Part shown: piece after piece, positions 53,826 through 61,600 of the stretch | Layout of the letters: each line of letters begins with the position of its first letter | Numbering within the stretch: position 1 is the first letter of the stretch | NCBI RefSeq assembly: GCF_001184025.1 | Contig: NZ_BBYG01000012.1 | Span: 62,001-126,000 of the forward strand | Reading direction: 5' to 3' | DNA from: Streptomyces maremycinicus | GTDB lineage: Bacteria; Actinomycetota; Actinomycetes; Streptomycetales; Streptomycetaceae | DNA length: 64,000 nt | Notes under the pieces: model-generated | Told to the model about the DNA's origin: nothing | Seen by the model: the letters and a program-made list of their open reading frames with translations, nothing else | The model's database searches: none | Program-made: the position numbers and the translations under genes

Positions 53826-55121
53826 CTAGCCCTCGTGGCCCTGGGAGTGGTCGTCGCCCCCGTGGCTCTTGGGCACGTCGTCGTAGCCGAAGTTCTCGTC
53901 GGACTGCTTGCCGTGACCGTCCTGGCCGTGGTCGTCGCGGCCGTGGTCGTACTTGCCGTGGTCGGGATTGCCGGGGTGGATGTACTGGCCGAGGTCGAGC
54001 TTGCCGCCGTGGTCGTGCTTCCCGTTGCCACCGTGGCCCGGTCCGCCCGGTCCGCCCGGTGCGTGATCATTCCCGCCGTGGCCGTTTCCGCCGGTGGTGT
54101 TTCCCGCGCTGTTGCCTGCGGTGTTCCCACCGGTGGTGTTCCCCGCGGTGTTGCCCGCGTTGTTACCGGCGGTGTTGCCCGCGGTGTTCCCGGACGAGTT
54201 ACCGGCGGTGTTGCCCGAGGTGCCGCCGGTCCCGACGATGGGCCCGCCCAGGACCCCACCGGTGACGAGGCCACCGCTGACGAGGCCACCACCGAGGAGC
54301 CCGCCACTGGTGGTCGTTCCGGTGGTGGTACCGGTCGTCGTTCCCGTTGTCGTTCCACCCGTGGTGGAGGCCGCGCACCCGCCGAGGAAGATCCTGTTGT
54401 TGTTGAGGGTCACAGAACCTACCTGGGCCAGCAACCGGCCCTCGACGTTCGTTCCCTGGTTCACGGTGATCGAGTTCTCGGCCATGAGGGTGCCCACGAA
54501 GGCGGTGGTGACGCCGAGCGACGCGTCTTCGCCGATCTGCCAGAACACGTTGCACGCCGAAGCGCCGTTGGTGAGGAGAATCCGGCTGGAGGTCGCCGTC
54601 GTCAGGGACTCGGGGATCTGGAACACCCAGACCGCGTCGGAGCTGCCCTGACCGTCCAGGACCAGGTCTCCGGTGATGCCGACACCGGCCGTGGCGTGGT
54701 AAACGCCGGGAATCAAGGCCGGACCTCCGCCGATTCCCGCCGGAAGCGCGAAGTCGACGGCCTGGCCGGCGGCGTTGTTGTACGCCACGAGCAGGTCCGC
54801 CTTGGCCTGGAGGGCCGCGGCGTCCGCAGCGTGGATGGCACCTCCCACCTGGCCGGGCGGGAATCCGGTGATCGACGGATTCGGGTGCGTCCCGAGGTCG
54901 TGGGCGAGCACCGAGTTACCGGTGTTGGTGACTCCCGCACCCGCCAGAACGGAGTAAGTGGCGGTGGTGCCCAGAGGTACGGGCAATGCGATCGCCGACG
55001 CGGCCGTCGGCGTCAGGAAGACCATCGCAGCGGAAACCGTCGCCGCGAGAGCAGAGGCCAGCAAGCCGGACAGAGTGCGGCGGTCAGCTGCTTGAGGGAT
55101 CTTCAGCTTCATCAAAGCCAT
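53826..55121 (-). CDS. Secreted DUF3494 ice-binding-like protein with repetitive tail
   Basis: The 431-residue product has a signal peptide ending TAASAIA, then the DUF3494 beta-helix (LGTTATYSVLAGAGVTNTGN, LIPGVYHATAGVGITGDLVL, VFQIPESLTTATSSRILLTN, NNNRIFLGGC). A Thr/Gly stretch and NTAGN repeats follow (about 265-345), then a Gly/His/Asp-rich end (HGGNDHAPGG, KYDHGRDDHGQDGHG). DUF3494 proteins bind ice or act as adhesins. The tail could bind metal or wall polymers. ATG 55112 is an alternative start. It leads the DUF5819/HTTM genes on the same strand. Confidence 0.88.
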   Translation of the reverse strand: MALMKLKIPQAADRRTLSGLLASALAATVSAAMVFLTPTAASAIALPVPLGTTATYSVLAGAGVTNTGNSVLAHDLGTHPNPSITGFPPGQVGGAIHAADAAALQAKADLLVAYNNAAGQAVDFALPAGIGGGPALIPGVYHATAGVGITGDLVLDGQGSSDAVWVFQIPESLTTATSSRILLTNGASACNVFWQIGEDASLGVTTAFVGTLMAENSITVNQGTNVEGRLLAQVGSVTLNNNRIFLGGCAASTTGGTTTGTTTGTTTGTTTSGGLLGGGLVSGGLVTGGVLGGPIVGTGGTSGNTAGNSSGNTAGNTAGNNAGNTAGNTTGGNTAGNSAGNTTGGNGHGGNDHAPGGPGGPGHGGNGKHDHGGKLDLGQYIHPGNPDHGKYDHGRDDHGQDGHGKQSDENFGYDDVPKSHGGDDHSQGHEG

Positions 55122-55933
55122 TTTCTGTGGGGGCCATGGCGTACCGGGCCCTACCGATCACCCGGAAGCCTTTTCACTGCTGCCGCATATTACGCAGAAA
55201 TATCCTGCCCCGGCAGCAACGAAACAGGGGCAGTTCCCTCTCGTTCAAACAGCGGACTGTGCTGCGCTAATACTCCGATTAACATTTCTGACTATGCGCA
55301 ACACTCCACGAATAGCGGCGCCGTCGGAAACGCAATACCCCGGTCCGTCGCTGCTTCGCCTCGTCCGGGCAGCGCGGCCGTCCCGTCGGCACGGTGGCCG
55401 GCGGAACCCCGCCTCCCTCACACGGTGGACACGCCCACGCAGCCGAGCCTGCTCGCTCCTGGCTGATCCCGTCGGGCTTCCGACAATGGCCTTACGCAGA
55501 GGACGCGGCCCGACCCGCGAGAACCGAAAGGCGCCACATGTCCAAAATCTGTACAAGCGATAGCATGAAAGCGGGTCGGCACACTCTCACGTGCGTCCGG
55601 CCCGGAAGGGCGACCCCGGTGTGTATACGCCGGGGTCGTTGATTTCCGGGGCGACCTCTGCCGGCCGACCGGTCGGCCATGCCGCCCAAGGCCCGCTCGA
55701 TCAAGACCGGTACCCCGAACGTGGCCCGCCCATCGGGAGGCGTGCCCCCGCCGGCACCGTCCGGTCGGCGCCGTCCGGTCGGCGCCGCCCGCACCGGCTG
55801 CGGTACGGCGAGGCCGGGGCACCGAGCCGCCCCCTCGGGGTGATGGCCGCCACCCCGGACAGGGCCGATGACGACGTACCGGCTCCCTCGCCGAGGCCTG
55901 TCGCCGGCCTGTGGTCGGTGGGCGCTAGGTCGT
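55122..55933. other. 812-bp gap, partly A/T-rich, without a convincing gene
   Basis: The first 200 bp are unusually A/T-rich for this genome and probably hold the promoter of the ice-binding-like gene. A hairpin CGACCCCGG-N10-CCGGGGTCG lies at 55611-55638. A 34-codon plus-strand ORF (ATG 55540, MSKICTSDSMKAGRHTLTC) ends at that hairpin but has poor codon bias. The rest shows no coding signal in any frame. Confidence 0.5.
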
Positions 55934-56806
55934 TCAGGACGGGATCATCGCGTCGACGTACGTCCTGGCGATGTCGGTGATGAAGTCGCGGCTGCTGTCC
56001 GGGGTGAGGGCCTGCGCCCGGAGGTGGTCGTACATCACGTCGTAGTGCCGCACGTCGGACGGCTTCTCCAGGTAGAGGTCACTGGCGAACCGTTCCAGGT
56101 ACACCACCCCCGCCTCGGGACTGTCGGCGAACCGCAGGATGGAGAACTGTCCTGACAGACCCGGATGAGCGCCGACCGTGTAGGGAAGGACCTGCACCGT
56201 GATGTGCGGCTCCGCGCTGAGTGCCTTCAGGTGCTCCAGTTGTTCACGCATGATGTCCGGGCTGCCGACGACGCGGCGCAGGGCGGATTCGTCGATGACG
56301 ACCCACAGGCGCAGCGGGCAGGCCAGGTCATAGATCCGGTGCTGACGACGCAGCCGCACCTTGAGCTGTGTGGCGGCCTGTTCGGCAGTGAGCCGAGGGA
56401 TGGTCTCGCCGATGACGGCCTGGGCGTAGGCAGGGGTCTGGAGCAGATCGGGCACCATCATGGGGGCGTGGCTGTGCAGGGAAGCGGCGTCCGTCTCCAG
56501 GCCGATGTAGACGCTGCCGGAGAGTTCGCCGTAGGAGTGCCACCAGCCCCGCTGACCGGATTCCCTGGCCATCTCCATCAGGGAGTCGATGACCTGCTGA
56601 TCCGTCACTTCGTAGATCACGCACAGGTCGCGCACGTCGCGGGGGCTGATGGCGCGGTTGCCGTTCTCCAGATGACTGATCTTGGGCTGAGAGACCATGA
56701 GCCGCTCTGCCACTTCTGTGCTCTTCAATCCACTGAGCACGCGGAGCCGACGCAGCTCGGCGCCGAGACGGCGTCTCCTGACAGTGGGATTGGTCTTCGC
56801 CGCCAC
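55934..56806 (-). CDS. XRE-family regulator with DUF5753 domain
   Basis: The 290-residue protein starts at a GTG with GGAGG ten bases upstream (VAAKTNPTVRRRRLGAELRR). A helix-turn-helix follows (LKSTEVAERLMVSQPKISHL), then DUF5753 (QRGWWHSYGELSGSVYIGLE, MVPDLLQTPAYAQAVIGETI, HPGLSGQFSILRFADSPEAG). Such proteins are abundant in streptomycetes and are usually followed by a DUF397 gene; none is seen here. It could belong to a developmental or antitoxin-like regulatory pair that has been split. Confidence 0.92.
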   Translation of the reverse strand: MAAKTNPTVRRRRLGAELRRLRVLSGLKSTEVAERLMVSQPKISHLENGNRAISPRDVRDLCVIYEVTDQQVIDSLMEMARESGQRGWWHSYGELSGSVYIGLETDAASLHSHAPMMVPDLLQTPAYAQAVIGETIPRLTAEQAATQLKVRLRRQHRIYDLACPLRLWVVIDESALRRVVGSPDIMREQLEHLKALSAEPHITVQVLPYTVGAHPGLSGQFSILRFADSPEAGVVYLERFASDLYLEKPSDVRHYDVMYDHLRAQALTPDSSRDFITDIARTYVDAMIPS

Positions 56807-57137
56807 GCGCGGTGTACCTCCGGGTCCAAACGGGTGTGTCGGCACGCAGGTTGCCACGGCACGAGGGGTGCCGATGATGCGCAATGCCGCTGTGATCGCC
56901 AGCAGCCGAAAAGGACTCTTACGTTGGCAATTGCCTTGGCGAAGGCCCGGCGTCGACGGGGCCGACCGACTCGGCCGCTCGGTGACCCCCCGCGCTGAGC
57001 AGCCGGCGTCCACCTGTCGGCGAGGAGGAACCTGAGCCGGGTGGCGGGAACCGGGGCGGCATGTCTGGACGACCGAACCGAGGGGTCTGATCCGCCCCGC
57101 ACCCGGTTGCCGTCAAACACCGCCGTCAAGGCAAAAG
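56807..57137. other. 331-bp gap upstream of the XRE gene
   Basis: This stretch holds the promoter side of the XRE gene. An open minus-strand frame runs on to 57013 but lacks family sequence and has poor third-position bias, so I do not call it coding. Confidence 0.45.
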
Positions 57138-57173
57138 CCAGAGGCCCTGAGGAGTGATCCTCAGGGCCTCTGG
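57138..57173 (-). terminator. Terminator of tRNA-Arg(ACG)
   Basis: A perfect 16-bp stem (CCAGAGGCCCTGAGGA with its complement, loop of four) lies just beyond the 3' end of the tRNA on the minus strand and is followed there by CTTTTGCC. Confidence 0.85.
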
Positions 57174-57180
57174 GCAGCTG

Positions 57181-57253
57181 TGCACTCGGCAGGATTCGAA
57201 CCTGCAACCTTCTGATCCGTAGTCAGATGCTCTATCCGTTAAGCTACGAGTGC
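57181..57253 (-). tRNA. tRNA-Arg (ACG)
   Basis: Minus-strand cloverleaf: acceptor GCACTCG pairs with CGAGTGC, anticodon stem TCTGA/TCAGA encloses CTACGGA with anticodon ACG, and the T-arm contains GGTTCGAATCC. No CCA is encoded. This is the substrate of TadA, whose gene is also in the window. Confidence 0.95.
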
Positions 57254-57420
57254 TTGTTATTCGGTTTTTCTGTCTCTGCTCTCGGCCCTTGCGGCCCGCT
57301 CGCGGCGACAGGAAGAACATTACATGACTGCCGCCGACATGTGAAATCCGTTTGCCATACCGCTTGTGAGCTGCGGAAACGGCTGTCTGGGGGCCTCCTG
57401 GGGAACCTTCCGGAGAACGA

Positions 57421-57451
57421 CGAAGCCCCGGTCCTGAGGACCGGGGCTTCG
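57421..57451. terminator. Terminator between tRNA-Ser(GCT) and tRNA-Arg(ACG)
   Basis: A 14-bp perfect stem (CGAAGCCCCGGTCC with its complement, loop TGA) lies 9 bp past the tRNA-Ser 3' end on the minus strand. Confidence 0.8.
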
Positions 57452-57460
57452 GTGATCGCG

Positions 57461-57551
57461 CGGAGGCGGAGGGATTTGAACCCTCGATGGGATTGAAGTC
57501 CCAAACCGCATTAGCAGTGCGGCGCCATAGACCGGACTAGGCGACGCCTCC
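57461..57551 (-). tRNA. tRNA-Ser (GCT)
   Basis: Minus-strand class II tRNA: acceptor GGAGGCG pairs with CGCCTCC, the anticodon stem CCGCA/TGCGG encloses CTGCTAA with anticodon GCT, a long variable arm is present, and the T-arm has GGTTCAAATCC. No CCA is encoded. Confidence 0.95.
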
Positions 57552-57707
57552 AGCACAACCGCTCGCGTGTGTGCGAGTGGTGCGTGCAGATGATGACACA
57601 GTCGAGCGGCGTGTCACCAATCGGCGTCCACGGTACTAGGCAGGTGGGTCGCAGGGCAAAGCGGTTGCCGGGCGCAACGTCGTCGTCGGCGTGGCGTTAG
57701 ACCTGTC

Positions 57708-58232
57708 ATGTTCCAGGTCATCCCGCTCCGCCGGCTCGCCGTCACCGTCTCCGCCGCCTGTTCCGTCGTGGTCGCCTCGGCCGCCACCGGGCCCGTCACC
57801 GCGTACGCCTCCGGGACGGCCGAGGCCGTCACGGCCCTCGCCGGCGTCACCTCGCTCGCGCCGCCGCCCGTCCGGGAGGAGGACCGGGTCTCCGGTGACC
57901 ACCTCACGGTCACCGTCCGACATGCCGGCGGGCGGGCCGACGGGACGTTCGAGGTGTACTGCCACCAGGACGGCGGCAGTCACCCTGACGTGGAGAACGC
58001 CTGTCTAGCCGTGGACCGGAACACCCGGTGGGGCCGGGACACCTTCGCGCCCGACCCGGAAGACGGCGTCTGCACCATGCGGTACGGCGGGCCGGCCACC
58101 GCCCATGTCACGGGCCGCTGGGCCGGGCGCCCGGTCGACGCGACGTACGACCGCAGCAACGGCTGCGCGATCGAGCGGTGGGACCGGCTCGTGCCCTTGC
58201 TGCCCGACCTGCGCCGCGCGGCCGCCCGCTGA
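57708..58232 (+). CDS. Subtilisin inhibitor-like (SSI family) secreted protease inhibitor
   Basis: The 174-residue protein has a signal peptide (about residues 1-35) and the SSI fold. Cys85 pairs with Cys99 (VYCHQDGG, ENACLAV) and Cys122 with Cys153 (VCTMRYGG, RSNGCAIERWDRL). By alignment with SSI (C-P-M-V), the reactive bond is Met124-Arg125. SSI proteins block secreted subtilisins, trypsin-like proteases or transglutaminase-activating proteases. The P1 Met suits subtilisin-like targets. No protease gene is adjacent. Confidence 0.92.
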   Translation: MFQVIPLRRLAVTVSAACSVVVASAATGPVTAYASGTAEAVTALAGVTSLAPPPVREEDRVSGDHLTVTVRHAGGRADGTFEVYCHQDGGSHPDVENACLAVDRNTRWGRDTFAPDPEDGVCTMRYGGPATAHVTGRWAGRPVDATYDRSNGCAIERWDRLVPLLPDLRRAAAR

Positions 58233-58623
58233 CGCGTGTGACCGAGGCGCGAGGCGCGCGAGGGCCGGCTGTCCTGGGTGCCGATGTGGCGATGTGGCGA
58301 TCAGCCGAGGCGCCGGGGCTCGACGGCCGGGTGCGCTCACAGGCCGCGCCTGACGGAAGCACCGGTTCCGTAAAGGTGGCGCGAAGGTCCGGCGAAGTCC
58401 GGGCGGGCGGCGCGGCGGGCGCGGAGGCGGTCCACCGGGCGCGGGGACAGGTCAGGACAGGTGAGGACAGACGTTCTGTGTCACTTCGTGGTGCGACCTC
58501 CCTCTCATCCGGCGCCGCCGACCGGACCCCAGCCCTTAGACTCCCTCGCGTGACACGGTGCGGGTCGGTTGGCAAGATGGCCCGAACGGTCGGCAAGGTG
58601 CGGTAACAGGGAGGAAGCGACTC
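58233..58623. promoter_or_regulatory. Promoter region of the PAS protein with phased GGACAG repeats
   Basis: This 391-bp gap holds GGACAG three times at 10-bp steps (58444, 58454, 58464), so the copies face the same side of the helix. Such phasing is typical of regulator binding arrays. A strong ribosome site, AGGGAGGAAG, precedes the GTG at 58624. No gene is seen. Confidence 0.5.
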
Positions 58624-61600
58624 GTGAGCAGCAGGCCATCCCGAGGCGCTGCTCGCCTCGCAGCCATACTCGACGCACTTCCCGACGCGCTGGTGCTGGT
58701 CAACGCCAACGGGACCGTCGTCAACGCGAACACCATCGCGCTGGAGGCGTTCGAGACGCCGGGTACCGCGCTGGTGGGGCGGGGCCTTCTCGATCTGCTG
58801 CCGCAGTTCGACTCCAAGCTCATCCCCGGCTCCATGCGGCGCCCCGATCACATGGACCCGCGCGGCCGGACCAAGCCGACCCGGATGGTCGCGCGCCGCA
58901 CCGACGGCAGCGAGTTCCCGGTCGAGGTCACCAGCGCCAACCTCGAGAACGGCCAGCAGGCCTACGACGGCTACGGCTACTCCTCCGCCTCCGACGAACT
59001 GCTGATGCTCGTCGTACGCGACCTGTCCGGGACCGTCGACACCGAGGCCGAACTGGCGCGTTCGCAGCGGCAGACCGAGATGATCCTGAGGGCCGCCTCC
59101 GAGGGCGTCGTGGGCACCGACACCGACGGGCGGATCGTCCTCGTCAACCCGGCCGCCGCCCAGATACTGGGATACCGGGCCAGCGACCTCGGCGCCAAGG
59201 AACTGCACACCCTCGTGCTGCACTCGCGCGCCGACGGCTCGCCGTTCCCGTACGACGAGTCGCCGCTCGCCGACACCCTGCGCTCCGGGCGCAAGCACCG
59301 GGTGCGCGGCCAGGTGCTGTGGTCCAAGAGCGGCGACCGGGTGGCCGTCGATCTGACGACCGCGCCCGTGCGCGACGGCGATCAGCTCGTCGGCGCCGTC
59401 ATGACCTTCACCGACCGGCGGCCCTTCGACGCGCTCGCCGAGGAGAAGGACGGCGTCGAGAAGCGGCACGCGGAGGAGTTGGAGAAGCTCTCCGAGGAGC
59501 ACGCCTCCGACCTCACCGCGCTGCGCCAGCAGCACGTCACCGAGCTCGAGGAGCTGCGCGAGCGGCACGAGGAGGAGCTCGCGGCCGGCGAGGAGCGCTA
59601 CGCCTCGCTCGGCGAGCGGGAGAAGGACCGGTACGAGGCGCTCGCCGGGCGGCACGAACAGCTGCTCACCCTGCTCGGCGGGTCCCTGCGCGGCCCCCTG
59701 GACGAACTGCGCCGCGAGCTCGCCGCGCTCGCCGCGGACGACGCCGGTCAGCTCTGGCCCGAGGCCAACCAGGTGCTGCACCACCTGTCCGCCGGTTACT
59801 CGCGGATCACCACGCTCATCGACAACGTGCTCGGCTACCAGCGTCTGGACACCGGGGCGGAGGTCGTCGCCCGGACGAAGGTGATGCTCGACGCCGTCGT
59901 CGCCGCCGGTGTCGACGGCGCGGTGGATCTCATCGGGCCCGGACGGGTGCAGTTCGCCGTGCACGCGCCGCCCATCGAGGCCGAGGTCGACGCGCGGCTC
60001 CTCGCGACCGCGCTCGCGCACCTCGTGGCGGACGTCGCGGGCGTCGACGCCACCGGCAACGCGCCTGTCTCCGCGGGCGGTTACATGGACAACACGGTCG
60101 TGGTGGCGGCGGCCCAGCGCGGCGAGGTCGTACGCATCGAGGTGCGCGGGCCCTACGCCGGCGGCGACCCGGTGCACGAGCCGATCGTGCGGGGGATCGT
60201 GCGGGCGCACGGCGGCGTGCTCCAGACGCACGAGGTGCCGGGCATGAGCGGCAGCGCGTACGTGCTGGAGGTGCCGTTGGGCGGTGGCGCGGGGGCCGTG
60301 GCGGCTCCGGCGGCCACGGCCCTGCCCGCTCTGGCGGCCGGTGACGGCGCCGCCGACGCGGTCCCGGCGGAGGACACCGCGGGCGAGTACGGCGCCGGTG
60401 GGCGCCGACGGGCCCGGCGGTCCTCCGTGGACGCCTTCCTGGAAAGCGACGGGCCTGCCGCGGAGGGCGGCGCCGACGCGGACGCGGCGGTTCCGACCGG
60501 GCGGCGGCGCAGGCGCGCCGGGGCCCCGGCCGCCGAGGAGACACCGGGTGACCTGGTGCCCGGCACGGACGAGGCCGAGGGCCCGGAGGGCTCCGGCGGC
60601 ACCGGGCGACGGCGTGGGCGGTCGGCCGAGGTCGCCGTCATGGGGGCCGACGCGGGACCGGCCGTCGGGGTCGACGGAGCGGTGAGCGAGGGGGCCGTCC
60701 TCACCGCCGCCGAGCACGCGGCGGGAACCGCGGCCTCGGGTACGGGACTCGGCGGCACCGTGCCGCCGCAGGGCGTACCGGCGCCGGGTGGCCAGCGTGC
60801 CCCCCACGCCCCGGACGGCCGGCAGCCGCAGAACGCGCTGGAGCCCGCGCTGCCCGCGCTCGCCGGCGCTCCGGCCGAGACCCCCGGGACGGGTCCGGGC
60901 ACGGGTCCGGGGTCCATGGCACCGGCTCAGGCGCAGGACGGGCAGCCGACGGGCAGGCGACGACGCGCCCTGGCCGCCGCCAACGAGCGTGCCGCCGCGC
61001 AGGAGGCGGGGCCGCGCTCGGTGTTCGCCCTGCCGCCCGCACAGGCCGACCGGGTGCCGGACGGTTCCGTCGGCGCGGGTGCGGCAGCCCAGATCGCACA
61101 GTCCCCTCAGGCCGCACAGTCCCCGCACACCGCGCAGTCCCCTCAGGCCGCGCCTGACCAGCAGACCGCCCAGGCCGCCGCCCGGACAGCGGGGCCGATC
61201 CCGATGCCCGCTCCGGGTCCGGTGCCCGGTCCGGTTCCGGGAGCCGTGCAGCCGCTGGGCGCGGTCCAGGTACCCGCACAGGCACCCGTTCCCCCGCAGG
61301 GCCAGGCGCCCGTTCCCCCGCAGGGGCAGGCGCCCGTTCCCCCGCAGGGGCAGGCGCCCGTGCCGGCTCAGGGCCAGGCGCCCGTGCCGGCTCAGGGGCT
61401 GGTTCCGGTTCAGGGGTCGGTTCCGGGTTCCGTCGGGGATTCCGCGCTCGACCACGGGCGGCACGACGCCGTCCCGCACGACCAGGCCGACGACCACACC
61501 CCGCCCCAGCCGCACCCCACGAACGCGCCCACGGGCCGCCGTCGACGGGCCGTGGCGCAGGCCGCGGAGGCCGCCGCCCCGGGGCAGGTCCAGCCGCAGC

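Noticed and set aside
55540..55644. 34-codon ORF (MSKICTSDSMKAGRHTLTC start) in the gap upstream of the XRE gene
   Set aside because: Third positions are not G/C biased and its end is only the arm of a hairpin. I do not support it as a gene without conservation data.
57181..57551. tRNA-Arg and tRNA-Ser as integration sites of a mobile element
   Set aside because: I found no integrase, no direct repeat of a tRNA 3' end nearby, and no element genes in the window.
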